Source of the DNA: Rhizomonospora bruguierae
Lineage (GTDB): Bacteria > Actinomycetota > Actinomycetes > Mycobacteriales > Micromonosporaceae
Length of the DNA: 64,000 nucleotides
Assembly: GCF_018397995.1 (NCBI RefSeq)
Contig: NZ_BBQH01000010.1
Coordinates: forward strand, 356,987 to 420,986
Reading direction: 5' to 3'
The position numbers and the translations under genes were made by a program. Shown piece after piece: positions 17,005 through 25,951 of this stretch; position 1 is the first letter of the stretch, and every line of letters begins with the position of its first letter. The notes below the pieces were generated by a model. That model was not told where the DNA came from, made no database searches, and saw only the letters and a program-made list of their open reading frames with translations.

Positions 17005-17787
17005 ATGTCCATACCCCAGCCCCCCTGGCACACCGCCCTGACCAGCACGGGGCCCGGCGGCGTATTCGTCCGCGGCCGGCCGGTCGCCGACCTGATGCGG
17101 GCCGGCAGCTTCGTCGCCACCCTGCTGCTGCTGTGGACCGGGCGCCGGCCGCCGGCCGCCGACGTCGAACTCGTCGAAACCTGCCTGATCGCCTGCGTGG
17201 ATCACGGCGCGGTGACCCCGTCCGCACTGGCCACCCGGACCGCCGCCTCGACCGGCAACCGCCCCCTCCCCAGCGCGGCTACCGGGCTACTGGCCACCGG
17301 TCCGCTGCACGGGGCGGCCGTCACCGCCTGCGCCGAACTCCTGGCCGCCGCTCCCCCCACCGACCTCGACCGCTGGGCCGAGGAGACGGTGGACCGGGTC
17401 CGCCGGCGGGGCGGGCGGGTGCCCGGCCTCGGTCACCGCTGGCACCGCGAGGACCCCCGCACCGCCGTCATCGTCGACCTGCTGGCCGCGCAGAACCGGG
17501 GCCACGCGCCGGTCGCCGCGGCACAGGCGCTCGCTCGGGCCCTGTCCCGGCGGACCGGCAAGCACCAGTGCGTCAACGTGGACGGCGGGTTGGCGCTCGC
17601 GGTGGTCACGATCGGGTTGCCCGCCCCGTTCGGCGACTGCCTGTTCGGCCTGGCCCGGCTCGGTGGACTCAGCGCGCACGCCGTCGAGGAGTCCACCCGG
17701 CAACGCCCGATGCGGGTCATCGAACCGGAACTGGTCCGGTACGACGGGCCGGCGGTGCAGTCGGCCACCCCAGAGAAGGTCTGCTGA
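17005..17787 (+). CDS. Citryl-CoA lyase-like protein (short citrate synthase superfamily)
   Basis: 260 residues from ATG 17005, nine bases after GAGAG; GTG 16999 two codons upstream is an alternative. Blocks seen are LIACVDHGAVTPSALATRTAAS, GPLHGAAVTACAELL, RVPGLGHRWHREDPR and NVDGGLALAVV, which contain the superfamily's histidines and CoA-site residues. At about 260 residues it lacks the large domain parts of real citrate synthase (about 430). It therefore matches stand-alone citryl-CoA lyases that split a citryl-CoA-like thioester into acetyl-CoA and a keto acid. Paired with the CoA-transferase of the divergent operon it implies an activate-then-cleave route. It lies 7 bp before the GntR gene. 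Confidence 0.72.
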   Translation: MSIPQPPWHTALTSTGPGGVFVRGRPVADLMRAGSFVATLLLLWTGRRPPAADVELVETCLIACVDHGAVTPSALATRTAASTGNRPLPSAATGLLATGPLHGAAVTACAELLAAAPPTDLDRWAEETVDRVRRRGGRVPGLGHRWHREDPRTAVIVDLLAAQNRGHAPVAAAQALARALSRRTGKHQCVNVDGGLALAVVTIGLPAPFGDCLFGLARLGGLSAHAVEESTRQRPMRVIEPELVRYDGPAVQSATPEKVC

Positions 17788-17794
17788 ACCTACA

Positions 17795-18619
17795 ATGGAC
17801 ATCGTGAATCGCCCACCCGGGGCCGACCTCGCGCGCGACAACCCAATGCCGCTGTATTACCAGATCGCGAACGTGCTCCGCAGCCGCATTGATACCGGAG
17901 AATGGGTAGTCGGCGACCGGCTCCCGTCCGAGGCGCAGTTGGCCGCCTCGTTCAAGGTCAGCGTCGTGACCATGCGCCAGGCACTCAGCCTGCTGGAGCA
18001 GCAGGGCCGGCTCAGCCGCCAGCAGGGCAAGGGAACCTTCGTCACGGCCACGGAGGAGCCCACCGACCGGGTGCGCATCACCGTTCCGCTGGAACTGGTC
18101 TCCGAGGCCGTCGCCGGCCTGGACGTGCGCGCGCTCGGGGTGACCGAGGTGGTCCCGCCGACCGACATCCGCACGACCCTCGGGCTGGAACCGGGCGAGC
18201 CGTGCGTGCAGGTGCGCCGGGTCCGCTCCGGCACCCGCGGGCCGATCACCTTCGCCACCTCCTACCTGCCGCGTTGGCTGGGCGAGGGGCTCACCATGGC
18301 AGACCTCCAGCAGTCGATGATGATCGACATCCTGGAGAAACGCGGCGTGCACTTCCACGGCGCGATCCAGACCATCGAGGCCGCCCTGGCCGAGCCGGAC
18401 ACCGCCGCCGTCCTCAGCGTGCCGGTCGGCGCGCCCATCCTGCTGGTGCGCCGGATCTACGAACTGGAGGACGGCCGGGTCGGGTACGTCGCGCTGAACC
18501 GCCACCCCAGCCACGAGATCCGGTACGAGCTGCGACTCAGCCGGGGCGAGGCGGACGGCGGCCGGTGGGCACTACCCGACCCGCGCGGCGAACCACGGCA
18601 GGACACCGGCACCGGCTGA
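17795..18619 (+). CDS. GntR-family regulator, HutC subfamily
   Basis: 274 residues from ATG 17795. The N-terminal winged helix is PLYYQIANVLRSRIDTGEW, LPSEAQLAASFKVSVVTMRQALSLLEQQG and RQQGKGTFV, standard for GntR proteins. The following domain (about 85-245) with PGEPCVQVRRVRSG and PILLVRRIYELEDGRVGYVALNRHP is the UTRA ligand-binding fold of the HutC subfamily. It is co-transcribed with the citryl-CoA-lyase-like gene and diverges from the transport/catabolic operon, so it most likely senses the pathway substrate or an intermediate and represses both units through the 16767-17004 region. A Pro/Asp-rich tail follows. Confidence 0.9.
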   Translation: MDIVNRPPGADLARDNPMPLYYQIANVLRSRIDTGEWVVGDRLPSEAQLAASFKVSVVTMRQALSLLEQQGRLSRQQGKGTFVTATEEPTDRVRITVPLELVSEAVAGLDVRALGVTEVVPPTDIRTTLGLEPGEPCVQVRRVRSGTRGPITFATSYLPRWLGEGLTMADLQQSMMIDILEKRGVHFHGAIQTIEAALAEPDTAAVLSVPVGAPILLVRRIYELEDGRVGYVALNRHPSHEIRYELRLSRGEADGGRWALPDPRGEPRQDTGTG

Positions 18620-18653
18620 CGCCACCGCTTGCCGCCTCGCGCCGAGGGAGCCG

Positions 18654-18693
18654 GTGCGGGCCGGGCCGGTCGCTCGGCCGACCCGACCCGCAC
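18654..18693. terminator. Bidirectional hairpin terminator between convergent genes
   Basis: Arms at 18654-18669 and 18678-18693 pair at 14 of 16 positions (two C-A mismatches). It lies between the ends of the GntR gene (18619, plus) and the sugar-receptor gene (18703, minus). No strong U-run, as usual in GC-rich actinomycetes. Confidence 0.6.
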
Positions 18694-18702
18694 GCGCCCG
18701 GC

Positions 18703-19668
18703 TCACTTGTACAGCACGGCCTGGATCTCGGGCTTGTCGATGTTGGTCTTGTCGTACCAGTAGAAGCCCGTGTCGATGGTCTTCGGCAGGGACTTGCCGT
18801 TGATCGCGTCCACGGCGGCCTTGACGAGCGCGGCCCCCATGCCGACCGGGTTCTGGGTGATGGCCCCGGCCATGACGCCGTTGCTGATCGCGTCGATCTG
18901 GGCCTGCCCGGAGTCGAAGCCGACGACCGCGATGCCCTGCTTGCCGCTCTCCTCGATGCCCTTGACGACGCCGATGGCGGAGCCCTCGTTGGCGCCGTAG
19001 ATGCCCTTGACGTCCGGGTTGGCGCGCAGGATCGACTTGGTGATGTCGGCGGACTTGGCCTGGTCGCCACCGCCGTACTGGACGGGCAGGATCTGGACCC
19101 CGGGCGCGTTGGCCGTCATCCAGTCGATGAAGCCGTCGCGCCGGTCGCGGCCGGTGACGCTGGTCTGGTCGTGCACGACCAGGGCCACCTTGCCCGCGCC
19201 GCCGATCAGCTCCGACATGTGCTTGGCCGCCTCGCCGGCGGCGGCCTTGTTGTCGGTCGCGGCCGTGGTGAGGGGGACCTCGCTGTCGACGCCCGAGTCG
19301 AAGGCGATCACGGGGATGTTGGCGGACCTGGCCTGCTGCATCAGCGGCGCGGCGGCCTTGCTGTCCAGGGCGGCGAAGCCAATCGCGTCGGGCTTCTTGG
19401 CCAGCGCGTTGGTGAGCATCGTCGTCTGGGCCTCGATGTCCGCCTCGGTGGCCGGGCCCTCGAAGGTGATGCGCACGCCCTGCCGGGCGGCCTCCTCCTC
19501 GGCCCCCTTCTTCACGGCCTGCCAGAACTGGTGCTGAAAGCCCTTGGAGACGATGGCGACGTACGGCTTCTTGGCGCCGCCGGAGTCGGAGCCGCCGGAG
19601 TCGCCGCACCCGGAGACGAGCAGCAGGGCGGCGGCCGCCAGGGCGGCGAGTGTGCGGGTTCTGGTCAT
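18703..19668 (-). CDS. Sugar ABC transporter substrate-binding lipoprotein (RbsB type)
   Basis: 321 residues from ATG 19668, preceded by AAGGAG. The signal peptide ends at lipobox LVSGC with Cys21. The mature domain is a type I periplasmic-binding fold: YVAIVSKGFQHQFWQAVKKGAEEEA, then ADIEAQTTMLTNALAKKPDAIGFAALD, IPVIAFDSGVDS, and NEGSAIGVVKGIEES with VVGFDSGQAQIDAI, all in the ribose-binding order. It is the receptor of the RbsABC-like importer encoded upstream on the same strand. It is distal in the gene order ATPase-permease-receptor. The linked L-fuconate dehydratase points to a deoxy-sugar or sugar acid, for instance fucose-like, rather than ribose. Confidence 0.9.
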   Translation of the reverse strand: MTRTRTLAALAAAALLLVSGCGDSGGSDSGGAKKPYVAIVSKGFQHQFWQAVKKGAEEEAARQGVRITFEGPATEADIEAQTTMLTNALAKKPDAIGFAALDSKAAAPLMQQARSANIPVIAFDSGVDSEVPLTTAATDNKAAAGEAAKHMSELIGGAGKVALVVHDQTSVTGRDRRDGFIDWMTANAPGVQILPVQYGGGDQAKSADITKSILRANPDVKGIYGANEGSAIGVVKGIEESGKQGIAVVGFDSGQAQIDAISNGVMAGAITQNPVGMGAALVKAAVDAINGKSLPKTIDTGFYWYDKTNIDKPEIQAVLYK

Positions 19669-19716
19669 CGTTCGGCGCTCCTTGCGTGGTGGCGGGGGTG
19701 GTGGGCGGTGGTGGGG

Positions 19717-20718
19717 TCAGGTCTCCTTCTTGCGCACCATGTCGGCGTAGACGGCCACGAGGATGACCAGGCCGAGGATGACGTTCTGCCACTCCTGCGG
19801 GATGGACATGATCTGCAGGCCGTTGTTGAGGACGGAGATGATCAGGGCGCCGATCATCGTGCCGATGATCGAGCCCTTGCCGCCGGCCAGCGACGTGCCG
19901 CCGATGACGACGGCGGCGATCGCCTGTAGTTCGTAGCCCATCCCGGTGGCCGGCTGCGCCGAGCCGAGCCGAGCCGAGATCAGCACGCCGGCCAGCCCGG
20001 TGAACAGGCCGGCGAGCGTATAGACGACCACCTTCCAGCGGCGGACGTTGATGCCCGACAGGGCGGTCGCGGCCTCGTTGCTGCCGATGGAGTACGTGTA
20101 GCGGCCGAGCAGGGTCCTGCTCAGCAGGAAACCGGCGAGCACGGCGGCGGCGAGGAGCACCACGACGGCGTTCGGGATGTTGAGCGCGGGGATGAGCTCG
20201 CCGGTGGAGATCTTGGTGTAGCCCGGGTGGTCGCTGAAGTAGATCGGGGTGCTCTTGGAGATCACCAGGGCGAGGCCCTGGGCCACCAGCATCATCGCGA
20301 GGGTCGCGATGAACGGCGGCAGCTTCAGCACGGCCACGTTGACGCCGTTGACCAGGCCGATCAGGCCGCCGAAGAGGACGGCGGCGGGCACGCCGAGCGC
20401 GACGGGCAGGCCGGCGTCGACGATGAACACGCCGGACATGACGGCGCACAGCGCCATGCCGGTGCCGATGGACAGGTCGATCCCGCCGGTGATGATGACG
20501 AAGGTGGTGCCCAGCGCGAGCGTTCCGATCACAACCGTGCTGAACAGGATGTTGATGACGTTGGAGTACGTGGGGAACGCCGAGTTGGCCAGCGCGAAGA
20601 ACGTGAAGATCACGATCAGGCTGGCGAACGCCAGCAGTTGCTGGAGCCGGTTCTTGGCCGCGGTCAGCCAGTTCGGCCGGGCGGCCGTCTCCGTGCCGTC
20701 GGTGAGCGGGAACGCCAT
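19717..20718 (-). CDS. Sugar ABC transporter permease (RbsC type)
   Basis: 333 residues from ATG 20718. GTG 20724 would overlap the ATPase stop as GTGA and add two residues, so the exact start is uncertain. Eight to ten hydrophobic segments are visible. The motif GTTFVIITGGIDLSIGTGMALCAVMSG and the later ALSGINVRRWKVVVYTLAGLFTGLAGVL are the signature blocks of ribose/xylose/galactose-type (BPD_transp_2) permeases. It should form a homodimeric channel driven by the double ATPase encoded just upstream. No oddities. Confidence 0.9.
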   Translation of the reverse strand: MAFPLTDGTETAARPNWLTAAKNRLQQLLAFASLIVIFTFFALANSAFPTYSNVINILFSTVVIGTLALGTTFVIITGGIDLSIGTGMALCAVMSGVFIVDAGLPVALGVPAAVLFGGLIGLVNGVNVAVLKLPPFIATLAMMLVAQGLALVISKSTPIYFSDHPGYTKISTGELIPALNIPNAVVVLLAAAVLAGFLLSRTLLGRYTYSIGSNEAATALSGINVRRWKVVVYTLAGLFTGLAGVLISARLGSAQPATGMGYELQAIAAVVIGGTSLAGGKGSIIGTMIGALIISVLNNGLQIMSIPQEWQNVILGLVILVAVYADMVRKKET

Positions 20719-20720
20719 CG

Positions 20721-22310
<1,590 letters not shown>

Positions 22311-22349
22311 CGCGCGTCCCCTCCCTCTACCCGTGGCCCGCGGCGGATC

Positions 22350-23636
22350 TCACGCCTGCCCCGGGAACCGGTAACGCTCGACGGACTCCATCAGCATCTC
22401 GGCACCGGACCCGGGCACCGAGGGCGCGATGTACCGTCCATTGCGGACCTGTACCGGCGCCGCGAAGTGTTCGTGCAGGTGGTCGACGTACTCGATCATC
22501 CGGTCCTCGGCCGTGCCCGAGACCGCCACGAGGTCGAACATCGCCAGGTGCTGCACCATCTCGCACAGGCCGACGCCGCCCGCGTGCGGGCAGACCGGGA
22601 CGCCGAACTTCGCGGCCAGCAACAGCATGGCGATGTTCTCGTTGACCCCGGACACGCGCGTCGCGTCGAGTTGCAGCACGCCGACCCCGCCGGCCTGGAG
22701 GAACTGTTTGGCCATGACCCGGTTCGCCATGTGCTCCCCCGTCGCCACCGGGATCGGGGCGATGGCGCGGGCGATGGCGGCGTGGCCCAGCACGTCGTCC
22801 GGGTTGGTCGGCTCCTCCACCCAGGCGACGCCGAACGGCGCGAGCGCCGCCACCCAGTCGACCGCCTCGGCCACCTCCCAGCGCTGGTTGGCGTCCACCG
22901 CGATGCGCACGTCCGGCCCGACGGTGTCGCGGGCGATCCGCAGGCGGCGCACGTCCTCCCGCCGGTCGGCGCCCACCTTCACCTTGATCTGGGTGAAACC
23001 GTCCGCGACCGCCTCGCGGCAGAGCCGGGCGAGCTTGCCGTCGTCGTAGCCGAGCCAGCCCGGGCTGGTGGTGTAGGCGGGGTAGCCGGCGCGGAGCAGC
23101 CACGCCTGCCGATCGGCCCGGTCCGGCTCGGCCGCCGCCAGGATCTTCAGCGCCTCGTCCCTGGTGAGGGCGTCGCTGAGGTACCGGAAATCGACCAGGT
23201 CGACGATCTCGGTCGGGGTCAGCCCCGCCAGCAGCCGCCACAGCGGCAGCCCGGCCCGCTTGGCCCTGAGGTCCCACAGGGCGTTGACGACGGCGCCGAC
23301 GGCCATGTGCATCACCCCCTTCTCCGGGCCGAGCCAGCGCAACTGCGAGTCGTGCACCAGCCGGCGCCAGAACCCGCCGAGGTCGTCCAGCAGCGCCTCG
23401 GCGTCCTGGCCGACGACGTACGGCGCCAGGCTGCGGATCGCGGCGACCTGCACGTCGTTACCGCGACCGATCGTGAACACGAAGCCGTGGCCGGCGTGCC
23501 CGTCCCCGGCGTCGGTCCGCAGCCGCAGGTAGGCCGCCGAGTAGTCCGGGTCGGGGTTCATCGCGTCCGAGCCGTCGAGGAATCGGGAGGTCGGAAACCG
23601 GACGTCGTGCGTGTCCATCGCGATGACGCGGCTCAC
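22350..23636 (-). CDS. L-fuconate dehydratase-like enzyme (enolase superfamily, mandelate racemase group)
   Basis: 428 residues from GTG 23636, eight bases after GGAGG. The early block [26 protein letters not shown] and [15 protein letters not shown] are typical of L-fuconate dehydratases (bacterial FucD, human ENOSF1). The catalytic K-x-K is Lys218/Lys220 in QIKVKVG; Mg ligands are in [16 protein letters not shown] and TGEHMANR; the catalytic His is in CPHAGGVG. It converts L-fuconate to 2-keto-3-deoxy-L-fuconate. The other L-fucose oxidative enzymes (dehydrogenase, lactonase, aldolase) are not in this window, so the pathway must be finished elsewhere. It leads the sugar transporter operon. 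Confidence 0.85.
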   Translation of the reverse strand: MSRVIAMDTHDVRFPTSRFLDGSDAMNPDPDYSAAYLRLRTDAGDGHAGHGFVFTIGRGNDVQVAAIRSLAPYVVGQDAEALLDDLGGFWRRLVHDSQLRWLGPEKGVMHMAVGAVVNALWDLRAKRAGLPLWRLLAGLTPTEIVDLVDFRYLSDALTRDEALKILAAAEPDRADRQAWLLRAGYPAYTTSPGWLGYDDGKLARLCREAVADGFTQIKVKVGADRREDVRRLRIARDTVGPDVRIAVDANQRWEVAEAVDWVAALAPFGVAWVEEPTNPDDVLGHAAIARAIAPIPVATGEHMANRVMAKQFLQAGGVGVLQLDATRVSGVNENIAMLLLAAKFGVPVCPHAGGVGLCEMVQHLAMFDLVAVSGTAEDRMIEYVDHLHEHFAAPVQVRNGRYIAPSVPGSGAEMLMESVERYRFPGQA

Positions 23637-23807
23637 GGGTGGCTCCTCCCGCGGTGACGTGGTGATGCTGCCGGACGGTAGACATCGGATCTCTCTCATG
23701 TCAAGATGCCGATTCATCGCAGTTACATCGATAACCACGGCGCCGGATGGTCGAGACGTCCGAGGTCTGGTGGGAGGTGCCGTGCCGCAGCGGCCGAGGG
23801 CTGAACC
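23637..23807. promoter_or_regulatory. Divergent promoter between L-fuconate dehydratase operon and FadR-type regulator
   Basis: 171 bp, less GC-rich than its surroundings. On the minus strand a consensus -35 TTGACA occupies 23704-23699 and a weak -10 TCTACC lies 16 bp further (about 23682-23677), reading toward the dehydratase. The interrupted dyad GTTACATCGATAAC at 23722-23735 lies just upstream of that -35 and is a plausible FadR-type operator shared with the plus-strand regulator gene. Confidence 0.45.
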
Positions 23808-24530
23808 ATGGCGGTGACCGACGACGCGATCGCCGCGATCAAGAAGATGATCGTCGACGGCGACCTCGCGCCCGGCGACCGGCTCCCCCGGGAGGCCGAC
23901 CTCGCCGAGCGGCTCGGCCTGTCCCGCAGTTCCCTGCGCGAGGCGGTGCGGGCGCTGGCCCTGATCAAGGTCCTCGACGTCCGGCACGGCGACGGGACGT
24001 ACGTCACCGGGCTCGACCCGGCCACGCTCATGAACGCCCTCGGGTTCGTCGTGGACTTCCACCGCGACGACAGCGTGCTCCAGTTCCTCCAGGTGCGGCG
24101 GATCCTGGAGCCGGCCGCGACCGCCATGGCCACCGTGGCGATGTCCACCGTGGACATCGCCGGGCTGGCCGAGCACCTCGACACCCTGCCGCCGAGCCCG
24201 CGGATCGACGAACTCGTCGCCAACGACGTGGAGTTCCACGCCCGGATCGCGGCGGGCAGCGGGAACCCGCTGCTGTGCTCCCTGCTCGACAGCCTGTCCA
24301 GCCGTACCCAGCGGGCGCGCATGTGGCGCGGACTCAGCCAGGACACCGCGATCGAGCGCACGCTGCTGGAGCACCGCGCCATCCAGCGGGCCATGGCCGC
24401 CCGCGACCCGGAGACCGCCCGCTCGTGGGCCACGGTGCACATCGCCGGCCTCGAGGACTGGCTGCGCACCAAGGTCGCCGGCGGGCGGCCGCCCGACCCG
24501 CTTCCGGCCGCACCCGGGGAGGCCGGATGA
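23808..24530 (+). CDS. GntR-family regulator, FadR subfamily (FCD domain)
   Basis: 240 residues from ATG 23808. The winged helix comprises [41 protein letters not shown] and HGDGTYV. The C-terminal FCD domain (about 75-220) has [30 protein letters not shown] and [18 protein letters not shown]. The Asp/His positions in DVEFH and EH fit the metal-ligand triad of FCD regulators. It diverges from the L-fuconate dehydratase and sugar-transport genes and is the obvious local regulator of them, with a sugar acid as the likely inducer. Convergent with the membrane protein at 24747-25427. Confidence 0.9.
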   Translation: MAVTDDAIAAIKKMIVDGDLAPGDRLPREADLAERLGLSRSSLREAVRALALIKVLDVRHGDGTYVTGLDPATLMNALGFVVDFHRDDSVLQFLQVRRILEPAATAMATVAMSTVDIAGLAEHLDTLPPSPRIDELVANDVEFHARIAAGSGNPLLCSLLDSLSSRTQRARMWRGLSQDTAIERTLLEHRAIQRAMAARDPETARSWATVHIAGLEDWLRTKVAGGRPPDPLPAAPGEAG

Positions 24531-24616
24531 CGGACACCGGCCGACGGCGCGCGGCGCCACCGTCACGACGGACACCGGCCGCTGGAAGTCGGCGCCGCGC
24601 GGCGCCACCCGCACCG
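24529..24616. repeat. Imperfect tandem duplication after the FadR-type gene
   Basis: GACGGACACCGGCCG occurs at 24529-24543 and again at 24567-24581, and both copies are followed by a GCGCGGCGCCACC block. The duplicated unit is about 38-48 bp. It starts at the end of the regulator gene and looks like a local slippage duplication. Confidence 0.5.
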
Positions 24617-24699
24617 CGCCGGGATGAGCTCCAGCCCAAGCCGCCCGGCCGGGGAAACGTCCTCGCCCGGCCGCGCGTGCGGGTGCGGTGATCGCACGA

Positions 24700-24732
24700 C
24701 GCTGCCCGGTGGGACGGCTCCACCGGGCAGCG
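24700..24732. terminator. Perfect 13-bp hairpin between convergent genes
   Basis: CGCTGCCCGGTGG (24700-24712) pairs with CCACCGGGCAGCG (24720-24732) around a 7-nt loop. It lies between the end of the FadR-type gene (24530, plus) and the end of the membrane protein gene (24747, minus), a likely bidirectional terminator. Confidence 0.7.
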
Positions 24733-24746
24733 GATGCGGGCCGCGG

Positions 24747-25427
24747 CTACCGGGAGCGAACGGTCTTCGCGGCCAGGGCGGCGAAGCCCACGGCCTGGAT
24801 CACCGCGCCGGTGACCTCGAACCATTCGCTGCCGGCGATCAGCCCGGTCACGTGCAGCACCGCCCAGCAGCAGATGGCGGCGGCGGCCCAGCCGGGCACC
24901 GTGCGGGCGCGGAACAGCGCGATGCCCAGGAGCAGGGTGCCGAGCAGGTTGCCCGCGACGAACAGCAGGAACCACGGGATGGCCGCCGTGTTGGCGGCGT
25001 CGAGCACGGCCGCGTAGTCGTCGACCGGGCCACCCCGCTGAGCCATCGCCAGCACGATGTGGTCGCTCATGCCGACGCCGAAGTACGCGACGTACCCGCC
25101 GATCATGAGTGACCCGCCGATCAGGCCCAGCCGGCGCGCCCGGAGCCGGGTCAGCGCCATGGCGCCGATGGTCGCCGGGACGATCAGCAAGCAGCCGACC
25201 ATCGCGGCGATGATCGCGCCCCGGGCCAGCGACGGGTGCGCCGCATACAGCGCAAGCGCTTCCTCGCTGGTCTGGTCGCCGCCGCCGGCCCGGGTCGCCC
25301 AGGCGTAGCAGGCGTTCGCCACGACGATCGCCCACGGGGCCAGCAGCATCGCCAGCGCGGTGCCCCCGCGGCGCAGGCCGTCGGCCGGCGGGGCGAGTTC
25401 CGCCTCGCGGTCCAGTACGGCGGTCAC
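24747..25427 (-). CDS. Hypothetical multi-pass membrane protein
   Basis: 226 residues from GTG 25427, which overlaps the preceding stop (GTGA). About six hydrophobic segments: near 26-46, 72-95, 100-122, 150-175, 185-200 and 205-220. The sequence EEALALYAAHPSLARGAIIAAMVGC between the first and second helices resembles DUF4386-like membrane proteins, but I cannot assign a function. It forms a two-gene unit with the smaller membrane protein upstream and diverges from the two-component system, so it may be a target of that system. Confidence 0.75.
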   Translation of the reverse strand: MTAVLDREAELAPPADGLRRGGTALAMLLAPWAIVVANACYAWATRAGGGDQTSEEALALYAAHPSLARGAIIAAMVGCLLIVPATIGAMALTRLRARRLGLIGGSLMIGGYVAYFGVGMSDHIVLAMAQRGGPVDDYAAVLDAANTAAIPWFLLFVAGNLLGTLLLGIALFRARTVPGWAAAAICCWAVLHVTGLIAGSEWFEVTGAVIQAVGFAALAAKTVRSR

Positions 25428-25792
25428 GACGCCACCGCCGGCTGCCGGCGCAGGGCCGGCCAGACCAGGATCAGCGCGACCGCCGTCAGGGCCAGGCCGA
25501 GGCCGATGAGCACGAGGTTCCCGGTGGAGATGTCGGAATCGCCGAACGCCGGCGCGGCGGCGAGCGCGGAGAGGATCCGGGTGACGATCACCGCCACCAG
25601 CCCGCCCCGCCGGCCCTGCCAGGCGAACCAGGCGCCGGCGAGGGTGACGGCGCCGAGCAGGGTGATGATCGCGGCCGCCGCGACCGGCGGCTGCCCCACC
25701 CCGCCCACGCCGAACAGCCAGGTGGCCAGGTCGGCCAGGCCCAGCAGGCCGGCGAGCGCGAGGCCCACGGTGAAGGTGCGGGTATGTGCCAT
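25424..25792 (-). CDS. Small four-helix membrane protein, unknown function
   Basis: 122 residues from ATG 25792, preceded by GGAGGG. Hydrophobic segments at about 8-28, 36-58, 64-85 and 92-112; the C-terminus is LVWPALRRQPAVAS. The small size and even spacing of helices resemble the DoxX/DUF-type small membrane proteins, but no signature residue settles it. It overlaps the next gene by 4 bp and is transcribed away from the histidine kinase gene. Confidence 0.72.
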   Translation of the reverse strand: MAHTRTFTVGLALAGLLGLADLATWLFGVGGVGQPPVAAAAIITLLGAVTLAGAWFAWQGRRGGLVAVIVTRILSALAAAPAFGDSDISTGNLVLIGLGLALTAVALILVWPALRRQPAVAS

Positions 25793-25880
25793 GGTGCCCT
25801 CCGTCGGAGTGGATGTCGTGGTCAGAGTCTCGGCCGGGAGGTCGGGCGGGCACATCGGAGCGGGCCCGGATCTTTCGCCT

Positions 25881-25916
25881 CCGTGCCGGCACGGGGGCGT
25901 CTCCGTGCTGGCACGG
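25881..25916. promoter_or_regulatory. Two 14-bp palindromes 22 bp apart, candidate operators
   Basis: CCGTGCCGGCACGG (25881-25894, perfect palindrome) and CCGTGCTGGCACGG (25903-25916, one central mismatch) lie on the same face of the helix, two turns apart, in the 159-bp region between the membrane-protein unit (minus) and the two-component operon (plus). They are the best candidates for binding by the linked LuxR-type response regulator or another dimeric factor. Confidence 0.6.
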
Positions 25917-25951
25917 TACTTCCGGCACCGCCGAACGCTTACTGTGGCGGC

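Noticed and set aside
17005-17787. TCA-cycle citrate synthase
   Set aside because: Far too short (about 260 residues against about 430) and located in a regulated catabolic region.
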